NCBI RefSeq assembly: GCF_003286085.1
Contig: NW_020825289.1
Location: 11,470,001-11,534,000 of the forward strand
DNA: 64,000 nt
Origin: Drosophila persimilis
Lineage: Eukaryota; Arthropoda; Insecta; Diptera; Drosophilidae
Direction: 5' to 3'
Shown here: piece by piece, positions 38,557 to 47,337 of the stretch
Numbering within the stretch: the stretch's first letter is position 1
How the letters are laid out: each line of letters opens with the position of its first letter
Made by a program: the position numbers and the translations under genes
The notes under the pieces: model-generated
Database searches by the model: none
What the model was told of the DNA's origin: nothing
What the model saw: the letters and a program-made list of their open reading frames with translations, nothing else

Positions 38557-39895
38557 TCACTGAATAATACATACTACATATATGTATGTATCTCTATGTA
38601 TTTTATGTATGTAGGTATGAATATTGTGTATACGCCATGGGGCAAAAGTTGCATTACAATTATCGTTAGTGTTTGGTAAGCGTAGTGTTTAAAATGAGCT
38701 TGTGTCTGTCTGCCCGCCTGCCTGTCTCTGCGTATTGGTATATTGTAGTTAACCACTCGAGATTCGAGTTTCGAGCTTCGAGCTTCGAGATTCATAGTCC
38801 TCCTTTCGGTTTGCTAGCTAAGTAATTATGAATGCTTTATACACATGCAACCACACCGATTCCATTTACCGATTTACTGATCTCTGAGCCTTCGGCTGCT
38901 GCTGTGCATTATTCGAACGAATCATACCTGTGCACTCGAATGTGGTTGCTGAATTATCACTATAAGTTTACGGTTTCGGTTACGTATACGGATACGGATA
39001 CGGTTATGGTTACATATCTGCAAATGCATCGAGCCTGTATCTATGTATTTATGTGTGAATATCTATCAGTATTTAAATAACTATGAATGCTGTTTATGGT
39101 AGTGGGAGCTATTTACAAATCGATACGCCAGACACTACTCGGACTGAGGGGTTGGGCGTGCAGAGAGCCACTTTTCGGAACAATCAATTTACTTCTAAGC
39201 TTCAAGGGCTCTCCAAAGTTCAGCCGAGAGCATGAATCTCTGTGCCTCGGATGCCAAATAGTTCGGTCCAACTGATTAAAACCATATTAAAAAGTTATCC
39301 GGAATTCTCCAGAGCCATTCTCAGCGCTAAGCAAATGAAAGCCCGGGCAGGAGTCGTGTGGGGGAAAACTTTCTTTTGCTGTGGCAAACTTTGAAAACTT
39401 TGAAATGGCATTGTGCTAACATAGTTTCCCCCACGCCCTCTGCGAATACACACACTCCCATTACCACTGCATTCCCTGCTTGGCTCTCCTCCGCTACTAA
39501 ATGCAGCTGTATCTTGTAGCTGTATCTGTGTGCATTGTGTGCCTATGTCTACGAGTACTCGTATGTTTGTTTAGTGCATCTAAAATGACTTTACACTGGA
39601 TAAACAAAGTATTTGTAGGCGCTTCCTGCTGCTTGTTTTTTGGGGGTTTTCGGTATGTGGATGGGTCTAACATTAAAATCTCTGGATAGTTTCTCCTCAT
39701 CTGCTCTCCCTCCCTTCCTTCCTTCCTTCTCAGTGCTCATGCTCCCCTCGTTCTAATCTCTTAGCTTAACTCGCACATATTTTAGTAATTAAAATTATGC
39801 ACAGGAACCAGTCCCTAAAGAAATCACTGTCACTCTCTCAGAATGCCACATTCTGTATCCTATTACTCTTACTCTCCCTCTCTTGCTGCTCCTCT
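38557..39895 (-). other. Toll-7 3' flank, probably includes the 3' UTR
   Basis: No supportable coding frame is present. No AATAAA on the gene strand occurs between the stop and 38041. The nearest variants are CATAAA at 39093-39098 and 39048-39053 and TATAAA near 38837. A (TTCC)n tract lies at 39712-39729. The 3' end of the transcript cannot be placed. Confidence 0.4.
38757..38791. repeat. 7-bp tandem repeat TCGAGNT, five units
   Basis: Exact heptamer register: TCGAGAT, TCGAGTT, TCGAGCT, TCGAGCT, TCGAGAT. It lies about 1.1 kb past the Toll-7 stop codon. Confidence 0.95.
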
Positions 39896-42800
39896 CTAGA
39901 CGAGATACGCCTGGACATGTGGACCTTGCTGCTGGCCAGATCCGACTGCCTGCTGCTGTTGCTGTTGCTGCTGCTGCTGGGGTGGGGTCTTGCCACTGGG
40001 TCCCATTGTGGCCACATGACCCACTGAGGATGGGCCAGACTGCAAGCCCGGCTGCTGTTGCTGTTGCTGCTTGGGGCGCCAGGTCTGGGCCCTGGGAGTC
40101 CCCTCCAACGAGACAACGGGGCCAGCGGGCATCATCAGCATGTGCTGCTCGTTGTCCAGCGTCGAGTAGTCCGAGTCGATGCTGGAGTAGATGTGCTCCG
40201 AGGGCGGCCGCATGCCGTGGTGCTGGTAGTACTGGGCGTGCAAGTGATGGCCGTGCGGTGCGGCAGCCGCACCAGAGCCAGAGACTCCTCCGTGGTGATC
40301 TCCGCGTCGCTGGGGCCTGGGACTGGGGGTGGCAGTGGTCGCCGTGGAATAGTTCTGCTCGGCTGGAGCTGTGGCGGCGCTGGGGGCGCCTCCCTCTGCT
40401 GGGCCGCAGTAGGCGGGTGGCGGGGCCTGGCGGTACAGCAGGCCTGGGCTGGCGGGCTGCTTGACACGCTCGTGGTTGTGGTCCAGCGTGTAGTTGTTGC
40501 CGCGATAGGTGGGATAGTCGGCGGGCAGGGCATAGCGCAGCTTCTCCCAAAAGTGGCGGTCCGAGCGCCGGATACGGTGCACGGCCGAGGTCTTCAGATA
40601 GGGCAGCAGCTCGATGTCGCTCTCCGCCTCGAAGGCCACCTCCGGCTCCTCGATGATCACCAGCTTCTGAGGGCGTCCCCTGAGGGCGTCGTGGACCGAG
40701 CGGCGCAGCTCGCAACGTGACCACTCCGTCTGCAGGAAGTTACGGGTCAGCAGAATCACGACACGACGGGAGACCCGTGTGGCCTCCAGTAGCTGGTAGT
40801 GGGTGGCATCGTGGGCAAGGTCACGGTGCTGCAGACAGACACGCAGCGGCGGACGGCCCGTCTCCAGCTCGGAGGCCAGGTGCTGGCACACGAACTCCGA
40901 GTCTTTGGCCGAGTGCAGGAGCACGGCGTCGTAGAGCTTCTCGGACTCCTCGCAGCGCGGGCCAAAGACTCGGACGCCGTAGTGGGCGAACAGCCAGATC
41001 CGGAGCGACTCCCGGAAGATGAAGACGATGATGATGACGACTAGGAGGAAGACCAGAGCCAGGGCGGCGGCCAGGAGGGGAATGTACGACTCGGGAATCC
41101 CGTGCTGCAGCATCGATCCGCCCGAGTAGTAGTCCGTGCAGGCGGCTCCCGTCGAATTGAAGTCCAGTTCCCGCTTCTGCAGGGATCCCTCGGAGGAGCT
41201 GCTGTCGTAGGACGCGGCGTCGTAGCCAGCCGTGTTGGGCGCCGCCATGCAGTAGATGTCCTGGGCATCCTGGACAATCAGCGCATTCTCCGCCACGTAC
41301 GAGGTCAGGGCCTGGAGGAACTGGCAGCGACAGCTCCACTGATTCCGTCCCAGGGCGATGGACCGCAGGCGCCTGCCGAAGTGGGTGGCGTGCAGCTGCC
41401 AGATGGGCAGCGTGACCAGCCGGTTGCCATCGATGCGGAGCAGCTCCAGCGAGACCAGGGGCGACAGGGTGGCGTTCTCAATGGTGGCCAGCAGGTTGTT
41501 CTGCAGGTAGAGCTCCCGCAGCGAGGAGAGCTGCTCGAACTCGTAGCCGTGCAGCGTCTGGAGCCGGTTGTCCGCCAGCTGGAGGATCTGCAGCGACGTC
41601 AGGCTGGCGAAGGTGCGGTTCTGGATGGCCGCCACCTGGCTCCCGTTGACGTACAAGGCCTTGAGGTTCTTCCTGCCGATGAAGGCGTGGTTCTTGAGCA
41701 CCGGGAAGTTGTTGCCGTCCAGATAGACGATGCTCGAGTCCATGGGCACGCGGCGCGGCAGCTCCATGGTCTGCTGGCCCCCGCAGTCGACCACGTTGGT
41801 GGACCAGATCTGGTCGTGGTAGCAGGTGCAGTTATGGGGGCAGGTCATCTCGCAATCGCAGGCGTCGAAGTCGCAGCAGTGGCACAGCGCGAAGCAGTGC
41901 GACTCGTAGCGGCAGAGGAAGTCCTGGGGCTTCAGGGCGCTCAGCGGACGCACTGCAGCGCCGCGGGCGTGCGGCATCACGCACTCGATGTTGGGCATGT
42001 CCATCACTCGGGGATGCTGCCGGGTGGTCAGGTTGTTGATCCGCTGCAGCCAGTCCATAGTGCAGTCGCACTCGAAGGGATTGCCTCCCAGGTAGAACTC
42101 GGGCAGGGCCTTCGGTGCCACTACGGGCGCCACGCGGAGCTGCTGCAGCTGCAGCTTACTCAGCTGATTGGCGTAGAGGTCGACGCGGGCCAGGTTGGCC
42201 TTGTCCACGAAGGCGTTGGGTTGGACGTTACCGATCAGGTTGTTGTTGATGAACAGCAGCTCGATGGTGTTCGGTATGGACATGGGGCCGATCTCCGTGA
42301 TGCGGTTGTGTGAGGCGTCTAGCGTCTTCACCCGGATCTCCTCCTGAAGCTTGTAGTAGTTGCCCAGGGCCTCGATGTAGTTGCCGTGGATGTCCAGCCA
42401 CTTGAGGTTCGAAGGGATAAAGGCGTAGTCGAACCACACCAGGTGGTTCTCCGAGAGATTCAGCCAGAGCAGGGACACCAGCGTCGCGAACACCCCGTTG
42501 ATGTCCGAGAGGAAGTTCCTGTCCAGCCGGATGGCCTCCAGCTCGAAGTTCTTGTCGAAGGAGCCGCGCTCGATGCTCTGGATGCGGTTCTTGGCCAGGT
42601 TGAGAACGCTCAGCCGGGGCAGGTCCTGGAACATGCCCACTGTGATGTTGCCGATCTGGTTATCGATCAGCCGCAGCCCCGTCAGCTGGTGCAGGTTCTT
42701 GAAGCTCTGGTTGTCGAACGTCCTGATCTGGTTCTCGCCCAGGTCGAGGGTTCGGAGCATGGCCAGGTCCTGGAGGGCGCGCGGCACCTCGTTCAGCTGG

Positions 42801-44239
42801 TTCGAGCTGAGGTCGAGTTCCTTCAGGTCGGAGCAGTTCTTGAACACGGCCTGCTCCACCACGCTGATGAGGTTGTTGTTCAGCGTGAGCTTCGAGAGCA
42901 CGTAGAGGCCGTTGAACAGCTTGTCGTCCAGCGTGTGGAGGCGGTTCTCGGCCAGGTTCAGGGTGTGCAGATTGTAGAGCGGCAGGAAGGCGTTGTCCTC
43001 GATGTGGCCGATGGAGTTGTTGCGCAGATTGAGGATCTGCAGGAAGTAGAGCTCCTTGAAGGTGCGGTAATCGATCCGGGTGAGGGCGTTGTGCGCCAGA
43101 TTGAGCACGATGAGGCGGATCAGTCCCGCAAAGGTCGTGTTGTCCACGTGGTTGGAGGTCAGCTGGTTGCCCGACAGGTCCACCACCAGCAGCTGCTCCA
43201 GCCGGTGGAACAGCCCCTTGGGCAGCTCGTACAGCTCGTTGTGCTGCAGATGGATCTCGCGCAGCTCCTTGGAGCCGGCAAACAGGCCCTCGGGCAGCGT
43301 CTCCAGGTGGTTGTTGCTTAGGTTCACGATCCGCAGTGAGGCGAGCCCCGCCAGCGCCTCCCCCGACAGCTCCGAGATGTTGTTGTGCTGCAGGTTGAGA
43401 TGTTGCAGCCGTCGCAGCCGCGAGATGCCCCAGCTCTCCGTGATGGAGCGCAGCTCGTTGTGGCTGGCGTCCAACAGTTGCAGCTCGCTGCCCCCGCTGC
43501 AGTTCATGTCCGCGAATCCCAGCTGCTCAGCGGTGCGGATGCGGTTGTGGGTCAGGTTGAGCGCCTGCAGGTTTCCCACGGGGCACAAGAAGCCCGCGGG
43601 CAGAGCCCTCAGGTTGTTGTCACTCATGTCCAGCTCCGTGAGCTGCTTCAGGCCGTTCAGCGAGTCCGGATAGAGCTCCAGCGCCCTGGCCGGACCCCAT
43701 TCAGCGTTGTGGCTGCTCAGACGCAGGGTCTTGAGCGTGCCCAGGCCCTCGAAGGCGTTGTTGGGCAGCTGCAGAAGCTTGCACGCCTCCAGGCGCAGCG
43801 TCTCCAGCGTCTGCAGGCGGGCGAACACCGCCACAGGGAGTGTGGACTCGAAGAGGTAGAGGTCGCTGCACTGGATCGTCAGCTGGCTGCTGCCATCGGC
43901 TCCCTGGAGATCCAGACCCGGCTGGCGCTCGATCAGCCGCAGGGCACAGTGCACGGAGCTAGTGCCGTTGTACGTCCACGAGCACTGGTTGCTCGGTCCG
44001 CTGTGGGCGGGCGCTGCTGGCGAGGAGTCGTCGGCGGATGCGGGTGGCATGGCGGCCGACAGGAGCGAGGAATAGTCGCCCGAGAGCGAGACGGAGGCGG
44101 AGCCAGCGCCTCCGCCCAGCATGGCACTGGCAGAGTTGTCGCCGCTCTCCTTGGGCGCCAGTGCTGCCAGGCAGCTCCAATCCGAGGCGCTACCAAGCAG
44201 CAGCACGCTCACGAGGGGCAGCAGCAGCGGGAACTCCAT
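39896..44239 (-). CDS. Toll-7: Toll-7, LRR/TIR transmembrane receptor, single exon
   Basis: This is a complete 1447-residue Toll-family receptor in one uninterrupted frame. It has a hydrophobic signal peptide (about residues 1-26) and a long leucine-rich repeat array (about 86-720). A Cys-capped LRR end follows (C724, C726, C753, C776), then a Cys-rich cluster (782-806) and a second short LRR block (about 835-965) with its own cap (C970, C972, C997, C1034). A transmembrane helix (about 1053-1075) and a TIR domain (about 1102-1240; YDAVLLHS at 1103-1110, FW at 1230-1231) precede a roughly 200-residue tail with two poly-Q runs. The tail ends in HVQAYLV, as in Toll-7 rather than 18w or Toll-6. 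An in-frame TGA at 44252-44254, 12 nt before the ATG, fixes the start. In D. melanogaster Toll-7 is reported to act in antiviral autophagy, neurotrophin signalling and embryonic axis elongation. No frameshift or missing domain is seen. Confidence 0.97.
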   Translation of the reverse strand: MEFPLLLPLVSVLLLGSASDWSCLAALAPKESGDNSASAMLGGGAGSASVSLSGDYSSLLSAAMPPASADDSSPAAPAHSGPSNQCSWTYNGTSSVHCALRLIERQPGLDLQGADGSSQLTIQCSDLYLFESTLPVAVFARLQTLETLRLEACKLLQLPNNAFEGLGTLKTLRLSSHNAEWGPARALELYPDSLNGLKQLTELDMSDNNLRALPAGFLCPVGNLQALNLTHNRIRTAEQLGFADMNCSGGSELQLLDASHNELRSITESWGISRLRRLQHLNLQHNNISELSGEALAGLASLRIVNLSNNHLETLPEGLFAGSKELREIHLQHNELYELPKGLFHRLEQLLVVDLSGNQLTSNHVDNTTFAGLIRLIVLNLAHNALTRIDYRTFKELYFLQILNLRNNSIGHIEDNAFLPLYNLHTLNLAENRLHTLDDKLFNGLYVLSKLTLNNNLISVVEQAVFKNCSDLKELDLSSNQLNEVPRALQDLAMLRTLDLGENQIRTFDNQSFKNLHQLTGLRLIDNQIGNITVGMFQDLPRLSVLNLAKNRIQSIERGSFDKNFELEAIRLDRNFLSDINGVFATLVSLLWLNLSENHLVWFDYAFIPSNLKWLDIHGNYIEALGNYYKLQEEIRVKTLDASHNRITEIGPMSIPNTIELLFINNNLIGNVQPNAFVDKANLARVDLYANQLSKLQLQQLRVAPVVAPKALPEFYLGGNPFECDCTMDWLQRINNLTTRQHPRVMDMPNIECVMPHARGAAVRPLSALKPQDFLCRYESHCFALCHCCDFDACDCEMTCPHNCTCYHDQIWSTNVVDCGGQQTMELPRRVPMDSSIVYLDGNNFPVLKNHAFIGRKNLKALYVNGSQVAAIQNRTFASLTSLQILQLADNRLQTLHGYEFEQLSSLRELYLQNNLLATIENATLSPLVSLELLRIDGNRLVTLPIWQLHATHFGRRLRSIALGRNQWSCRCQFLQALTSYVAENALIVQDAQDIYCMAAPNTAGYDAASYDSSSSEGSLQKRELDFNSTGAACTDYYSGGSMLQHGIPESYIPLLAAALALVFLLVVIIIVFIFRESLRIWLFAHYGVRVFGPRCEESEKLYDAVLLHSAKDSEFVCQHLASELETGRPPLRVCLQHRDLAHDATHYQLLEATRVSRRVVILLTRNFLQTEWSRCELRRSVHDALRGRPQKLVIIEEPEVAFEAESDIELLPYLKTSAVHRIRRSDRHFWEKLRYALPADYPTYRGNNYTLDHNHERVKQPASPGLLYRQAPPPAYCGPAEGGAPSAATAPAEQNYSTATTATPSPRPQRRGDHHGGVSGSGAAAAPHGHHLHAQYYQHHGMRPPSEHIYSSIDSDYSTLDNEQHMLMMPAGPVVSLEGTPRAQTWRPKQQQQQQPGLQSGPSSVGHVATMGPSGKTPPQQQQQQQQQQAVGSGQQQGPHVQAYLV
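39950..39979 (-). repeat. CAG/CAA run encoding ten Gln in the Toll-7 tail
   Basis: Residues 1421-1430 are all Gln. A second run of six Gln (residues 1391-1396) lies at 40052-40069. Such runs vary in length between Drosophila species and alleles. Confidence 0.9.
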
Positions 44240-44942
44240 TCCGGCTGCACTTCAGGGTATTTCTTGGGGGAACAGGGAGCAGAATCTCTCTGAGATGTTC
44301 TAGGGAGTAGTTTGCGTTTCTCTGGTTCTCACTCGCGAATTGACATTTTAATGGGAATTTTGGGGTTTTCTCTGGTTTTCTCTACTACTTCACTGGTTTC
44401 TTGTTTCACTGTTCGCACATTTCTCTTGGATATTTTCGTGTATTTGTATTGGTTTTCGTATTATTCAATTTCCGATGGAAATTCTCACTGGCACTGCTCT
44501 TAAATGCTGTTTCTCATTTTTGTGGATTTTTCGAATTTAATTCAATTTGGGCGTTTGGGCCACACCACGTCCGTACGATTCGTTGACGACGCGCGGCAGC
44601 AACCGCGCAGTTCAAAATTTCAGAAGCGAGTGTAACGACCTTGCCTCGGCGAGAATTTGGACATGAATGGAAGTGTTCATTTTTAGCGTAGAAGTTTTTA
44701 CTCTTGAAATATTGGCTGAAAGATTGAATAAAAGAAAAAGAGCGATAGAGAGCCGAGAACCGAGAGAAGCCGAAAACAGCCCCAGCGCTGCCGAGAGAGA
44801 CTCAATTTCAGGCTTCGAACGAGTGGAACTTGGTACAAAACAGCCGATTCGACTCGTTTCAAACGAGTCTTTTCCGCCCGATGTTCGGACGCATGTGCTC
44901 GTGCTCGTGTGGTGGTTGCTTCGGGTTCGCTTTTTCACTCAC
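44240..44942 (-). other. Toll-7 5' flank, probably 5' UTR or core promoter
   Basis: No coding frame other than Toll-7 is supportable here. The first 15 nt before the ATG contain an in-frame stop. A DPE-like GGACGT is present at 44567-44572 (minus) but has no initiator at the required spacing. Confidence 0.4.
44851..44869. repeat. Perfect inverted repeat upstream of Toll-7
   Basis: GACTCGTTT and AAACGAGTC flank a single central C. A third half-site, AACGAGT, lies at 44818-44824. It is a candidate binding site for a dimeric factor, about 615 bp before the Toll-7 ATG. Confidence 0.6.
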
Positions 44943-45043
44943 TCTCTGTCGCTCTCTCTCGGTAGGTTTAGTACCATTTGGCGCCACCGCGGGGCCAATT
45001 GGCGCTAGTGTGCCGTCAAGAGAGAGAGCTCAAAATGAGAGAG
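44943..45043. promoter_or_regulatory. GAGA-motif cluster upstream of Toll-7
   Basis: CTCTC runs at 44943 and 44952-44960 and GAGAG runs at 45019-45028 and 45037-45043 give four or more GAGA-factor (Trl) type sites on both strands, 700-800 bp before the Toll-7 ATG. GAGA factor commonly opens chromatin at Drosophila developmental promoters. The motifs are direct observation; the role is inference. Confidence 0.45.
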
Positions 45044-45086
45044 ATTGAGTGCAAAGAGATTTAAAATTTTGAGTGGAAATTCTCTT

Positions 45087-45116
45087 TGAATTTTTTCAAA
45101 ATAAAACAGATTTATA
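45087..45116 (-). promoter_or_regulatory. Candidate TATA/initiator pair for Toll-7
   Basis: On the minus strand TATAAAT begins at 45116 and a TTCAAA initiator-like sequence has its A at 45087, 29 bp downstream. If used, the Toll-7 5' UTR would be about 850 nt and would contain the GAGA motifs and the inverted repeat described below. The DNA here is AT-rich, so the pair could be chance. Confidence 0.22.
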
Positions 45117-47309
45117 TCAGTAAATAATTATTATCGGACCAACAAATAATAAAATATTAAAAGAGTTTCAATACTAAACGAATCTTCATATGATGAAAGT
45201 GCATTTTAATTTCCATTTTTGGATATATAATCAGGAAGGCAATGCCAGAGATGGAATACAGGCTCAGGAAAAGCCACAGAAATAATTATTTGTAAATACA
45301 TATGTAATATAATTGTAAATTATTTAAACTCCTGACTTTTAAAAATACACTCTAAAATCATTAAAATAGCTACAGACAAGCGAACACCCACTTTTGTACG
45401 GAAAAATTCACGTTAGAAGTCACTCTCTCCCTCTCTTCTCTTTGACAGTGCCAGATACTCTCCCTCTCTGTCTGTCATTCTCCTCCATCCATTTCCACCC
45501 ATCCCTCCATTTGGGTATGTTATTGTTACTATCAACTCACACACGCGCCGCCAGCAAGCCAGCAGCAACAGCCAACGCCGCTTGCATATCCGTCAGATAC
45601 TTTCCCATCGCACTGCATCTTCTAATTTCTGCAGCTGCAGCTGGAACTGGAGATACTCGAGCAGCGCCTGCCATGCGATTTTGTCAACGCCAAAAGATGT
45701 TTAACACATTGCCACAGCCACAGGCTCCGACTCTGGCCCCAGACTCACCCTCGCTCTCGCCCATCGGCAGATACGCAGAACGCACTCGGAGATACATTTT
45801 GAATGCAATTGAAAGTGCACGAGTGCTGGCGTTATTTTTAGTGTGCGATTGTTTAGACAAACCCAAGCCCAGCCGTGACTGCAGTGACTGTTTAGACGCT
45901 ACGGATACTTAGGATAGACCCGTCGCCGAGTGCGGTGTGTGGGGCCGGGGGAGGGGTAAGGCCAAGGCCGCCTGCAGAACTCGTCGAGTGTCGAGTGTCG
46001 AATGAATCACTTGCCACCTTTGGAGTTTTCTACGCAAAATGTAATATTTATAAATGCTTCCCTGTTCCTTAAACATTCCAGTGTGTGCCCCAGAAACAAA
46101 AGTTTTGTTTGTGAATGGAACTTTCCTTAATGCATTTATTATTCATAAGAACTTTTTCATTAGAAGTAGCAGGAACGCGCAGACCGGACACACACATGTC
46201 CGAAAGACGTTTTCGGCCCCCAAGTCTGAGTCCTGCTACTGCTCCTGCTCCTGCTCCTGCTGCTGGCAACAAATCTTCAAAGGCACACTTAATAGTGTCG
46301 AAGGCAGCAGGAGCTCTCCCATGTCCAAGTCCAAGCCCCATTCCAACACCCAACTGCCATCCATCGCCGGGGAACAGGGAACAGAGCTCGTTTCACTACC
46401 GGCCCAGAGCCAGCACATTGGCATTGTTTCATTTCGGCTGCTGTTGAGGTGTCGGAAACTTGTTCAACTTGTTTTCCCTCTCAGGGTGTGTGTGTGTGCT
46501 TGGTAGTAAAAATAGCAGCAACACAGCAGATATTCTACCGCAGATGAATACACCCGTACCGTGTGTGAAGAGTAAGTGTGAGTGTGAGTGTGAGTATGAG
46601 GTTTAAGTCAGTTCTCTCTGAATGCTGGAGGACACTTTTGGTTTCAGAAAATACCTGCATGTGGGAAACTATTTGTTGTATTTATCAGATAACTTTGTTC
46701 AACTTTACTTTAATGGAAACGTTATGAATTTTCCCTATATTTAAATTCAATTTACACAATTTAATAAAGAATAATGAAATGAATAGAAATGCTCGTACTC
46801 TGAACTTCTTCAGAAAGATCTTGCAATACCTAATTATGTCCTCAGCCATGCTATCTCCATTGAGGCACAGCGATTCATTCATGTGCCATCAAATACAGAA
46901 CTTGACTGCAGATAAGGACCAATCCCAGAACGAGTTGAATGCTCCGGCTCTTATCTGCCCCAGTGGCAGGCCACCAAGAGCGAACTATTGTACGAGTATC
47001 TCTGGAGGATTAGTGTCCCCATATCGGGGCAATGGTCGCAATCTATTCATATATGTAATATGCATGGCCGATGGCCAGAGGTTATCCCTCAGATATCTCT
47101 CAATTTCTGGCGTCGCTCAGTTCTATATTGTGTTTCAATTTACGACTAAAAAGCACATTTATGGCCGAGGAGGCAGTGCATTCAAATATGCATTAAATTG
47201 CGCGATAAATTGTCTGATGATTGTTATGAGCGGAACCGATGATGTATGCATAAATAATTAGAGAGCAGCACCAGAAAATGAGTTGGCAAAGTTTAATTAC
47301 CAAAGTGCC

Positions 47310-47337
47310 CCACTGCCACTGCCACTGCCACTGCCAC
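47310..47337. repeat. CTGCCA hexamer repeat
   Basis: About four exact CTGCCA units. The same unit recurs at 28058-28092, 48428-48451 and 53312-53350. Confidence 0.9.

Noticed and set aside
39795..40724. A 309-codon minus-strand frame overlapping the Toll-7 tail
   Set aside because: It is an alternate frame of the GC-rich TIR and tail coding region and has no recognisable domain.
41102..44293. Three long plus-strand open frames (about 403, 311 and 302 codons) opposite Toll-7
   Set aside because: They mirror the regular codon pattern of the leucine-rich repeats on the other strand. They have no independent domain, start context or gene structure.
44567..44572. Canonical-looking DPE (GGACGT) upstream of Toll-7
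   Set aside because: The position 27 bp upstream, where the initiator must lie, reads TTGCTG rather than an initiator sequence.
46779..47261. A 160-codon plus-strand frame with a true ATG
   Set aside because: No family is recognised, codon use is not biased as in fly genes, and two or three frames of this length are expected by chance. A conservation test could revive it.
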